From Marinibaculum pumilum (GTDB lineage Bacteria; Pseudomonadota; Alphaproteobacteria; Ferrovibrionales; Ferrovibrionaceae), in NCBI RefSeq assembly GCF_042646425.1, contig NZ_JBHRTR010000028.1, positions 744,001 to 808,000 of the forward strand: DNA of 64,000 nt, read 5' to 3'. Every line of letters begins with the position of its first letter. The first letter of the stretch is position 1. The notes below the pieces were generated by a model. The model searched no databases. It was not told the DNA's origin and saw only the letters and a list, made by a program, of their open reading frames with translations. Below are positions 1 through 5,583 of this stretch, piece after piece. The position numbers were made by a program, and so were the translations under genes.

Positions 1-389
1 GCGAGTTCATCGAACAGCGCGTCGGCGCCTTCTTGGGCGATGATCTTCTCCGCCCCCCATTCGCGCATTCCCGTCCAGCGATTTTCTGCGGTTATGAACC
101 GCGCCAGCTTCTCCACCATCCCCGGCACCGCCTCCATCACCCGGTGGGCGTCGTAGCCGGAGGCGTGCAGGGCGGTGGCCGTCGTGAACACCGCGGCGAT
201 CAATTCGGCGTTGGCTTCCGGCTCTCCATCCCGAAAGCGACGCCGCGCCCAATAGGGCAATGCCGTGCGAGCCTCTGCGATCGGGACACCCAGCACGTCC
301 GGCGATCCGTCATCGGCGAGAACCGCCTCGCCCCAAATCAGCGTGGTCCCCGCTTCGACGCGCGCCAGCCCCTTCGTGAACCCGCTCAT
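1..389 (-). CDS. Phage early hypothetical protein, cut by window edge
   Basis: This minus-strand gene has 129 codons visible and no stop before base 1. Its ATG at 389-387 overlaps the TGA of the preceding gene (ATGA), the coupling used along this operon. The product begins MSGFTKGLARVEAG and looks soluble and alpha-helical; I recognise no family. It is the last visible gene of the leftward operon that starts near 1952, in the direction where the missing integrase would be expected. Confidence 0.7.
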   Translation of the reverse strand, partial: MSGFTKGLARVEAGTTLIWGEAVLADDGSPDVLGVPIAEARTALPYWARRRFRDGEPEANAELIAAVFTTATALHASGYDAHRVMEAVPGMVEKLARFITAENRWTGMREWGAEKIIAQEGADALFDEL

Positions 390-613
390 GCCGCGTCCTC
401 CGGCAGGGCGGCGCGTGTCCGGATGATGTTCCGCCGCCGTAGTTCGGCCCAGCAGCCCACCGCTGACAGGTAGCCAACCAGGTTGCCGAACTCGTCAAAG
501 ACGTTCCGCCCGATGCACACGCGGTCATTCGGCTTCGGGGCCGAGCTCCAGCCGATCAGCGCCAGCACTTCGTCCAGCGTGCGGATGCAGGGTGTGATGG
601 GGTATGCGTCCAT
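386..613 (-). CDS. Phage hypothetical protein, 75 aa
   Basis: The start at 613 is chosen because a GGAGGG ribosome site lies just upstream; an in-frame extension to 925 has arginine/glycine-rich shadow composition. The product, MDAYPITPCIRTLDEVLALI onward, has no recognised domain. Its stop overlaps the next start (ATGA at 386-389), supporting translational coupling. It belongs to the leftward early operon; function unknown. Confidence 0.65.
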   Translation of the reverse strand: MDAYPITPCIRTLDEVLALIGWSSAPKPNDRVCIGRNVFDEFGNLVGYLSAVGCWAELRRRNIIRTRAALPEDAA

Positions 614-816
614 GCCGCCCTCCCTGTGCTGCCGGCCTCGCGGGCCGCTTCCTCGGCTTCGGCTTCCGCCGCGCTCTCCGCCGCCCACTTCTCCGCGAAC
701 CGGAGCGCCCATTTCAGGTCGTCCACGGCGAGCGACGGGTATCCGCCCTCGCCAAGCCGCCGCACCGCGTCCAGAGCGCGACTGTGGGCGTGCCACTGGT
801 GTCCGTAGGGCTTCAT
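556..816 (-). CDS. Phage hypothetical protein, 86 aa
   Basis: The ATG at 816-814 overlaps the TGA of the upstream gene (ATGA), which argues that it is translated. The first ~55 residues look like a real helical protein with an Ala/Glu-rich stretch (KWAAESAAEAEAEE), while the C-terminal ~20 residues overlap the start of the next gene by 58 bases, which is unusually long. The natural end could differ if there is a sequencing error. No family recognised. Confidence 0.5.
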   Translation of the reverse strand: MKPYGHQWHAHSRALDAVRRLGEGGYPSLAVDDLKWALRFAEKWAAESAAEAEAEEAAREAGSTGRAAWTHTPSHPASARWTKCWR

Positions 817-1115
817 TCCGCTGCCTCCGTGACCGGCAGACCCGCCGCTCGCAGGTCGTTGCCGAGTTCGTTGCCGTAGACCCGCCGCCAGTGATCCGGG
901 GCGAGGTCATCCAGGGCGACCGCAAGCGACTGCTCGCTGTCGGACAGGTCGTCAGCGATTGCGTGATGGGCCGGCATGACCGCCTCGCCGCGCGCAGCGA
1001 CGTAGAGGGTTGCGACCGCTTCCTTGGCCTGCCGGACGATCTCAGCGGCGCGCTCGATGCGGGCCAGCGGAGACAGGGCAGAGGCTTCGGCGTCGGTGAT
1101 GAGCGTGTCAGGCAT
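813..1115 (-). CDS. Phage hypothetical protein, 100 aa
   Basis: The start at 1115 has a GGAGG site and overlaps the stop of the preceding gene (TGATG). The product is an acidic helical protein starting MPDTLITDAEASALS, with no membrane segment or metal motif and no known domain. It is one of a run of overlapping small genes in the leftward early operon, whose context suggests host-takeover or regulatory roles that cannot be resolved from sequence. Confidence 0.65.
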   Translation of the reverse strand: MPDTLITDAEASALSPLARIERAAEIVRQAKEAVATLYVAARGEAVMPAHHAIADDLSDSEQSLAVALDDLAPDHWRRVYGNELGNDLRAAGLPVTEAAE

Positions 1116-1303
1116 CACTCCGCCTCCCTGCGCTTCGGCCAGGACAGGCCCAGCGACAGCAGGCACTCCCGCGCCATCTGCCGGGCCGTCTCGCCGCTGT
1201 AGGGGTTGCCGTTGGGGTGCGGCTTGCCGCGGGCAATCTGCTGCAGCGTCGCGACCGGGTCAGGGGCCGGCTGGCGCTGCTCTGCATGGGCGGTGAAGGG
1301 CAT
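1115..1303 (-). CDS. Phage hypothetical protein, 62 aa
   Basis: The start at 1303 has a GGAGG site ending about nine bases upstream and follows the DUF7666 gene stop at 1308. A longer form from 1336 would overlap that gene by 29 bases. The product (MPFTAHAEQRQPAPDPVATL...) carries a polar helix (ETARQMARECLLSLGLSWPK) and a basic C-terminus. No family recognised; translationally coupled to the next gene. Confidence 0.6.
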   Translation of the reverse strand: MPFTAHAEQRQPAPDPVATLQQIARGKPHPNGNPYSGETARQMARECLLSLGLSWPKRREAE

Positions 1304-1307
1304 CTGG

Positions 1308-1952
1308 TCAGCCCTCCGCCTCGACCAATTCGCCATCCGCGGTCAGGCGATAGGCGGTGTCCGCCTTGATCGTCTCGCCATCGACCTGGACCGACTTGAC
1401 GCAGATCAGGTCGAAGTCATCGTCATAGGCGGCCAGGACCAGCCAATTGCCCTTGGCGGCACGGGCGGTGCCGACGATTCCGAGACTGGCGGCAATAGCA
1501 TTCTCGCCGGTCGCCGCCGCGTGGCCTCTGTAGCCGGTCGCCGCCGCGTGGCCTCTGTAGCCGGTCGCCGCCGCGTGGCCGCTGTCAGCTAGCCGGCCGG
1601 CGGCGGTCTTGCACAGCGCCGTGACGGTCTCGACCTGCGCCTTAGTCCAGTCGGACAGGTCAAGCCGCGCCTCGATAGTGATCCGTGCGCCGCAGACCTT
1701 GCTGTCGCCCTGGCGCTCATCCGTCACGCTGGCCAGCGTGACCCGCGCCAGGGCGGTCGACCGCTCGTAATAGGACCAGCAGTCGAACGGGACGGTGCAG
1801 GCGTGGAAACCGGTCGCGCACATCTCGACCGGTCCGGGATGTTCGTAGGTCTTGCCGACCTCGTATTGATAACCGCGGCAGGTCCAGTCGGCGTTGAACG
1901 CCTTGTAGGCGGTGATCGTGTCCGGCGGTGCGGTCTTGGCCTTGCGGGGCAT
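1308..1952 (-). CDS. DUF7666-like phage protein with internal tandem repeats
   Basis: First gene of the leftward early operon, 214 aa. The N-terminal ~110 residues (ITAYKAFNADWTCRGYQYEV, then a GFHAC element) match the DUF7666 type found in many phages and mobile elements, whose function is unknown. Residues ~140-165 are three copies of the 9-residue unit HAAATGYRG, encoded by a 27-bp DNA tandem repeat; such repeat stretches are typical of this family. Start chosen at 1952 (GGGAG upstream) rather than 1991, because 1985-1999 is an operator. Transcription probably starts near 1972 under repressor control. Confidence 0.75.
   Translation of the reverse strand: MPRKAKTAPPDTITAYKAFNADWTCRGYQYEVGKTYEHPGPVEMCATGFHACTVPFDCWSYYERSTALARVTLASVTDERQGDSKVCGARITIEARLDLSDWTKAQVETVTALCKTAAGRLADSGHAAATGYRGHAAATGYRGHAAATGENAIAASLGIVGTARAAKGNWLVLAAYDDDFDLICVKSVQVDGETIKADTAYRLTADGELVEAEG
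1507..1580. repeat. 27-bp tandem repeat, ~2.7 copies, in the DUF7666-like gene
   Basis: Units at 1507-1533 and 1534-1560 are identical, and a partial third copy runs 1561-1580 before diverging. The unit begins CCGGTCGCCGCCGCGTGGCC and its length is a multiple of three, so copy-number change keeps the reading frame. The identity of the copies suggests recent expansion or slippage. Confidence 0.9.
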
Positions 1953-1978
1953 CGGGTGTCTCCCTGTTCGATAGGGAG

Positions 1979-2008
1979 AAGATAGGGACAAACTGTCCCC
2001 TTTGTCAA
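1979..2008 (-). promoter_or_regulatory. Leftward early promoter with operator in its spacer
   Basis: On the minus strand the -35 is TTGACA (2008-2003), the spacer is 18 bp and the -10 is TATCTT (1984-1979). The whole palindrome GGGACAAACTGTCCC (1985-1999) lies within the spacer. Predicted start ~1972, about 20 bases before the ATG of the DUF7666-like gene. Its -35 overlaps the -35 of the divergent rightward promoter. Confidence 0.8.
1985..1999. promoter_or_regulatory. Phage operator, palindrome copy 1
   Basis: GGGACAAACTGTCCC has 6-bp arms around a 3-bp centre. It is identical to the copy at 3375-3389 and nearly identical to that at 2008-2022. Position inside a promoter spacer and symmetry indicate binding of a dimeric repressor, most simply the XRE protein of 2977-3318 (inference). 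Confidence 0.8.
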
Positions 2009-2030
2009 GGACAAAATGTCCCCTTATACT
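2002..2030 (+). promoter_or_regulatory. Rightward promoter with operator in its spacer
   Basis: The -35 TTGTCA (2002-2007), 17-bp spacer and -10 TATACT (2025-2030) are near consensus. Operator copy 2 (2008-2022) sits within the spacer. The predicted start near 2037 gives a ~40-base leader before the gene at 2078, which has a strong AGGAGG site. Confidence 0.8.
2008..2022. promoter_or_regulatory. Phage operator, palindrome copy 2
   Basis: AGGACAAAATGTCCC shares the GGACA-N3-TGTCC core with the other two copies; the outermost left base and the centre differ. Its centre lies 23 bp from that of copy 1, about two helical turns, so bound dimers could cooperate across the divergent promoters (inference). 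Confidence 0.75.
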
Positions 2031-2077
2031 GCCCGCCGACGCGGCCGGATGGCCGGCGCGAAGCCAGGAGGTGTGAG

Positions 2078-2326
2078 ATGTCAGAGGACGGAGGAATGCT
2101 GTTCGCGACGCCAGACGGTGTGCAGTGCTGGCGCGACGGGGAATGGCGGGGCGCCCAGCCCGACAGCCCGGCTGTCGTCGTCCGGGTGAACGACCCAGCG
2201 ACCGGCGCCGAATGGGCCGTCTACGAGGACGGCAGCGTGTCAGGCTTCCCCGAGGGTAGCTTCGTCATGCATGGGTGGCGCGATATCGTCGCGCGATCGC
2301 GAGGCGGGGAGGGCGGCGCCTCCTGA
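2078..2326 (+). CDS. Phage hypothetical protein under operator control, 82 aa
   Basis: The start ATG follows AGGAGG by five bases. The small acidic product (MSEDGGMLFATPDGVQCWRD...) resembles a single beta-rich domain; no family recognised. It is transcribed alone rightward from the promoter at 2002-2030 and converges on the leftward repressor operon, ending eight bases from the zinc-ribbon gene. Being shut off by the same operator type suggests a lytic role, such as counteracting the lysogenic operon (inference). Confidence 0.65.
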   Translation: MSEDGGMLFATPDGVQCWRDGEWRGAQPDSPAVVVRVNDPATGAEWAVYEDGSVSGFPEGSFVMHGWRDIVARSRGGEGGAS

Positions 2327-2333
2327 CCGCCAA

Positions 2334-2555
2334 TCAGCGACGGCTGGCGATGTGCTGGATGCTGTAATCCATCGTCTGCAGTTTGCGGTCCATTTGCCGA
2401 AGCTGATCTTCGACGTTCACCGCTGGCATGGCGCCGACGACGGCGCCACAGCTGGCGCATTGGACAAGCGCAATCCGGAAATGCGCGCCGGCCGGACGGC
2501 CCTCCACGACCTCAAAGCCTTCGCCGCCGCAGCGGCCGCAACAACTGGCTGGCAT
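2334..2555 (-). CDS. Small zinc-ribbon-like phage protein, 73 aa
   Basis: The start at 2555 has GGAGGG close upstream. Residues 5-9 (CCGRC) and 33-36 (CASC) form two cysteine pairs that could bind zinc, followed by a helix (VEDQLRQMDRKLQTMDYSIQ) that may form a coiled coil. It is the last gene of the leftward lysogeny operon after the repressor and a second HTH protein. Function unknown; such proteins often contact nucleic acid or partner proteins. Confidence 0.65.
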   Translation of the reverse strand: MPASCCGRCGGEGFEVVEGRPAGAHFRIALVQCASCGAVVGAMPAVNVEDQLRQMDRKLQTMDYSIQHIASRR

Positions 2556-2608
2556 TCATCCCTCCCCATCGTCAGCCAGGCGCGGGGAGGCGCCGGGCTC
2601 AGCCTGCT

Positions 2609-2962
2609 TTAACCTTTCGGCCGCGGGCCGCGCGCGGTTCCTATAAGCCGAAGGTCGCCCGCCTGCACCAGCTGGTGTGTCTCGCGAAGGCGATTGGCGA
2701 GCGCGAGGCTCAACCCGGAGGCGTCCCCGCAGTAAAGCCAATCCAGCGTGATGCCGAACCGAAACCGCAGATAGATCGCAGTGTCGATGCCGGGCCGGCT
2801 GCTCCCAACTGCCCAATTCGAGAACTGCGTGCTGCCGACGCGGCCATCGGTGTCAGCTACGACATCAACAATCGTGCGATAGCCGAGCGCGGTGAATAGC
2901 ACCCGGACCCGCTCCGAAATTGCCGTGAACGCCAGCGGTTGATCTTGCTCCCACAGGCGCAT
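2609..2962 (-). CDS. HTH-domain regulator, second gene of lysogeny operon, 117 aa
   Basis: Residues ~15-90 fit a divergent Cro/CI-type helix-turn-helix with the recognition segment around FSNWAVGSSRPGIDTAIYL and the following FGITLDWLYCGD, a combination common in alphaproteobacterial phage regulators. Its start lies 14 bases after the repressor stop, so the two are probably co-transcribed. It could modulate the repressor or act on a separate operator. No cleavage or dimerisation domain is present beyond the HTH core. Confidence 0.75.
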   Translation of the reverse strand: MRLWEQDQPLAFTAISERVRVLFTALGYRTIVDVVADTDGRVGSTQFSNWAVGSSRPGIDTAIYLRFRFGITLDWLYCGDASGLSLALANRLRETHQLVQAGDLRLIGTARGPRPKG

Positions 2963-2976
2963 TCCGCCGGCCGAGC

Positions 2977-3318
2977 CTAGTGCGCTTGTGTTGGGCCGCC
3001 GTCGCTGCCCGTGGGCTGCTGCGGAGATCGCCGACTACGCCGCGGCTTAGTCTGCGACGGCAGTCGCGGCTCAATAACGTCAGGGCGCTCCCGGCGTCCA
3101 GTGAGCACCCAGTACGGATCCTCTTGGACGGCCAGCGCAAAGATTTCGAACAAATCGGCAGGCAGCGAGCCCCGCTGCTCGTGCTTCTTGTAGGACTGTT
3201 CTCCGATCCCCATCAGGTCGCCAATCTGCTCCTGGGTCAGCCCACGCCGCACCCGGGCATCATACATCCGGGCGGCAAGCTTTTTTCGAAATAGGGACCG
3301 CGAGGGTTTCTGCGCCAT
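2977..3318 (-). CDS. XRE-family phage repressor (CI-like), short form, 113 aa
   Basis: Residues ~12-68 are a typical XRE helix-turn-helix (RGLTQEQIGDLMGIGEQSYK, then LPADLFEIFALAV and WVLTG). The rest is a basic, proline-rich tail of ~40 residues; there is no S24/LexA-like self-cleavage domain. It is transcribed away from the Cro-like gene, the usual CI/Cro arrangement, and is the best candidate to bind the three GGACA-N3-TGTCC palindromes. The start at 3318 is the first ATG giving a complete HTH; no good -35/-10 is visible upstream, as expected for an activator-dependent maintenance promoter. Confidence 0.85.
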   Translation of the reverse strand: MAQKPSRSLFRKKLAARMYDARVRRGLTQEQIGDLMGIGEQSYKKHEQRGSLPADLFEIFALAVQEDPYWVLTGRRERPDVIEPRLPSQTKPRRSRRSPQQPTGSDGGPTQAH

Positions 3319-3365
3319 ACCAAAGCATCGCAGGGCCGCCTTGTCCCGCAAGGTAAGACCTGACC

Positions 3366-3395
3366 TTGACGAAGGGGACAAACTGTCCCTAATAT
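3366..3395 (+). promoter_or_regulatory. Rightward promoter of the Cro-like gene, operator in spacer
   Basis: The -35 TTGACG (3366-3371), 18-bp spacer and -10 TAATAT (3390-3395) form a strong sigma-70 promoter. Operator copy 3 fills the spacer. Only five bases separate the -10 from the ATG at 3401, so initiation at the usual distance would start on or beside the ATG itself. Confidence 0.8.
3375..3389. promoter_or_regulatory. Phage operator, palindrome copy 3
   Basis: GGGACAAACTGTCCC is identical to the copy at 1985-1999. It occupies the spacer of the promoter for the Cro-like gene, so a bound repressor would block polymerase directly. Confidence 0.8.
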
Positions 3396-3400
3396 CGGGG

Positions 3401-3619
3401 ATGGACATCTTCACCCCCTCTCGCTGGCCGGACATTGCCGCGGCGGCGCAATCGGTCGGCGCATCTGAATGGCAAACGAAGAAATGGCGGACCCGCCGGG
3501 CGGTGCCGGGCTCGTGGCAGTTGCGCCTCTTGTCGGCCTGCGAGGAGCGCGGCGTTTCGCTGACAGCGGACGAACTATTGTCAACCGCAAGTCGAAGCGC
3601 CGGCCGAGACGCGGCGTAA
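3401..3619 (+). CDS. Cro-like regulator, probably leaderless, 72 aa
   Basis: The product begins MDIFTPSRWPDIAAAAQSVG and has a short HTH-like pattern (AAQSVGASEWQTKKWRTRRA) resembling small Cro/YdaS-type phage proteins. It is divergent from the repressor and first in the rightward transcript. There is no Shine-Dalgarno site, and the -10 ends five bases before the ATG, so the mRNA probably starts at the AUG. By position it should favour lytic growth by repressing the repressor gene (inference). Confidence 0.7.
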   Translation: MDIFTPSRWPDIAAAAQSVGASEWQTKKWRTRRAVPGSWQLRLLSACEERGVSLTADELLSTASRSAGRDAA

Positions 3620-3839
3620 TGGTCTCCTTTCCGAGACATACCGTTTCCTCCCTGTGTACACCCCCCGTGCCACAGGAAGAGAATGGAACATTTGTTACGG
3701 TTCTGGCAACCGCGGGTAATTTGAACCGCCATTTCTTCAATTCCCAAATATTCATGTCCGCCCCCACAGTTGCCACCCGCAAATACATGAGCGCCGCGAC
3801 CGGCGGTTGCACGTCGAATCATCCGGGAGGTTTTCGGCA

Positions 3840-4319
3840 GTGACAAAGATCCGCCCCTGCGGGAGCCGCTTCGAGGCCATCGACCGCGCCGCCGCCGCGC
3901 TTGGCGGGTACGACGCTGCCGCCGCCGTGATCGGCAAGAGCCATGGGTATCTGCGCGATGCCGGAGACCAGGACAGGGACACGGTGGAGTTGAAGGTGTG
4001 GGAGATGGTCGATCTGGAGGCCGCCGCCGTCGCTGCCGGCCAGCCGGGGCACTTCCTGGCCATGATGCAGGCGGTGCATGCCAGCGCCCGCGCCAGCGCA
4101 GAGCCGGCGGGCACCGTCGATGCCTTCGTCGCGGCTTCCGGCACATGGGGGCGGATCTGCGACGAGCTTGACCGCGCGCTGCACCCGGACGGCGAGGCGG
4201 GGCCGGAGATATCCGCAGGCGAGGCGGCCCGGCTGCTGGCCCTGCTGACGGATCACGACAGCGTTGCCGCACGGCTGCGGCAGACGCTGGTGAGCAAGAT
4301 CAACAAGGGGAGGCGGTGA
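3840..4319 (+). CDS. CII-like phage regulatory protein, 159 aa
   Basis: A GTG start at 3840 is chosen because GGGAGG lies nine bases upstream. Residues 8-60 (FEAIDRAAAALGGYDAAAAV, then IGKSHGYLRDAG) look like the DNA-binding part of phage CII/CP76-type regulators, followed by helical regions rich in Ala, Glu and Asp. It sits directly after the Cro-like gene, the position of cII in lambdoid phages. Assignment is by pattern and place; a generic HTH protein is the alternative. The 220 bases upstream hold no gene I can support. Confidence 0.55.
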   Translation: MTKIRPCGSRFEAIDRAAAALGGYDAAAAVIGKSHGYLRDAGDQDRDTVELKVWEMVDLEAAAVAAGQPGHFLAMMQAVHASARASAEPAGTVDAFVAASGTWGRICDELDRALHPDGEAGPEISAGEAARLLALLTDHDSVAARLRQTLVSKINKGRR

Positions 4320-4744
4320 TGGCGGACGGACGGGCGAACAACGGCGGGCAGAACAGGATGTCGCTGCAGACGCGGCAAGCCATCCTGTCTTTGCGCCGCG
4401 AGGGCTGGACGTACAGCAAGATTGCAAAGGCGGTCGGTGTCGCGACGCAGTCGGTGGCGAACATCGTCACGATGGCGCGGGATGGCAAGCTGGACACGCT
4501 GGGTAGGACGATTGGCGTCACGGGAGGCCCGGCGACGGGCATGAACGCTTTCGCCGGGCATCCGGAGCCGGAGAAAGCCTTCGGCGTGCTGATGTTCTGC
4601 CGGCGGCACACCGATGCCGTTCCACCGTCCAAGCGCCACCCCACCTACGTCCCCCACCGCAGCCCCGCCATGCAGTCCAGCAGCGGCGTATCGGACATCT
4701 ACGGCGCCGACGCGCGCCCGCTCGATTTCGGGGCGCACCAATGA
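4319..4744 (+). CDS. HTH-domain phage protein, 141 aa
   Basis: The ATG at 4319 overlaps the preceding TGA. Residues ~14-45 (TRQAILSLRREGWTYSKIAK, then AVGVATQSVANIV) form a resolvase/terminase-like helix-turn-helix. The C-terminal half is low-complexity and polar with no catalytic motif, so this is a DNA-binding accessory or regulatory protein rather than a recombinase. It lies in the early rightward operon before rusA. Confidence 0.65.
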   Translation: MADGRANNGGQNRMSLQTRQAILSLRREGWTYSKIAKAVGVATQSVANIVTMARDGKLDTLGRTIGVTGGPATGMNAFAGHPEPEKAFGVLMFCRRHTDAVPPSKRHPTYVPHRSPAMQSSSGVSDIYGADARPLDFGAHQ

Positions 4745-5019
4745 CCTTCACGATCTGGTGCGACTGCGCCCAGGCCACAGTGCCGGAGGACCAGTGCCGG
4801 CGCTGCCCCAACCCCCAGCCGGCGCGCGATCGTGAGGCGCAACCCCGTCGCGCGGGTCCGTCCAGCATCCCCCTTGTCTCCCTGGACGGCCGGGCCGGCC
4901 CCCATTCGCGCGAGAGCGCGTCCGAAGCCCCGATGGTGGGGCAGGCCCTTCTTGGGCGTTTCCTCCCTAACCTAGCCCGGCTGCCTTCCCGGCGGCCGGG
5001 CACCTTTTCGGGGAGGTAG
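4741..5019 (+). CDS. Small Cys-rich phage protein, 92 aa
   Basis: The ATG overlaps the stop of the previous gene. The first 25 residues hold C7, C9, C19 and C22 (WCDCA...QCRRCPN), which could bind one zinc. The rest is Arg/Pro/Ser-rich and poorly structured, so the true coding end is uncertain. It lies five bases before the rusA start, in the early operon; function unknown. Confidence 0.45.
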   Translation: MTFTIWCDCAQATVPEDQCRRCPNPQPARDREAQPRRAGPSSIPLVSLDGRAGPHSRESASEAPMVGQALLGRFLPNLARLPSRRPGTFSGR

Positions 5020-5023
5020 CGGG

Positions 5024-5457
5024 ATGGAGATTACCTTCACCCTGCCCCGGCCGCCGAGCGCGAACAACCTGTTCGCCAACGTGCCGAAGCGCGGGCGCGT
5101 CCGCACCGAGCGTTACCGGACATGGCTGCAGGCCGCCGATGCCGCGATGTACCAGCAGNNNNNNNNNNNNNNNNNNNNNNNNNNNNNNNNNNNNNNNNNN
5201 NNNNNNNNNNNNNNNNNNNNNNNNNNNNNNNNNNNNNNNNNNNNNNNNNNNNNNNNNNNNNNNNNNNNNNNNNNNNNNNNNNNNNNTCGAACATGGTCAA
5301 GGCCACGGAGGATTGGCTGGTCAGTCGCGGCTACCTGACCGACGACAGCGCCGTGGATGCCATGCACGTCTACCGGGTCCGGCATGCCGAGTTCGACGGG
5401 GTGCGGGTGACTGTCCGCTCTCTGGCCATCTCTCAGGCAAGGGAGGCGGCAGAGTAG
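5024..5457 (+). CDS. rusA: RusA-family Holliday junction resolvase, interrupted by assembly gap
   Basis: The N-terminal part (MEITFTLPRPPSANNLFANV, then YRTWLQAADAAM) and C-terminal part (ATEDWLVSRGYLTDDSAVDA onward) are the two ends of a RusA-type endodeoxyribonuclease. This enzyme resolves four-way DNA junctions during phage recombination. The conserved acidic residues near DDS are present; the middle is lost in 128 N bases (5159-5286). The two halves are in different frames at the given gap length, so the gap size is probably only a placeholder. Start supported by GGGGAGG. Confidence 0.8.
5159..5286. other. Assembly gap, 128 N
   Basis: An unresolved run of N lies inside the rusA coding region. 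128 is not a length that joins the flanking reading frames, so the real size is unknown. Confidence 1.
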
Positions 5458-5583
5458 ATGGCTGGCCGTCCGCGCATCCACGGCATTTTTCCCGCGAACC
5501 CGGGGTGCTTGCACGCAGGCCGCGTCGATCTGTGGAATATGGGTGTCCACCTTCAACGGAGGCGGACACATGGCATTCGCTGA
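5458..5583 (+). CDS. Possible 41-aa phage ORF between rusA and dnaB
   Basis: The ATG follows the rusA stop directly and the frame ends 14 bases inside dnaB. The product (MAGRPRIHGIFPANPGCLHA...) is short and basic with no recognised feature. Only its tight packing between two real genes argues for translation; it may be untranslated leader of dnaB. Confidence 0.25.
   Translation: MAGRPRIHGIFPANPGCLHAGRVDLWNMGVHLQRRRTHGIR

Noticed and set aside
1507..1580. Candidate CRISPR array
   Set aside because: Repeats are contiguous with no spacers and lie in frame within a protein gene.
1985..2022. LexA/SOS boxes
   Set aside because: Alphaproteobacterial LexA sites are direct GTTC-N7-GTTC repeats; these are GGACA-N3-TGTCC palindromes.
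3319..4272. 5' extension of the repressor frame
   Set aside because: It runs antisense through the Cro-like and CII-like genes and across the operator.
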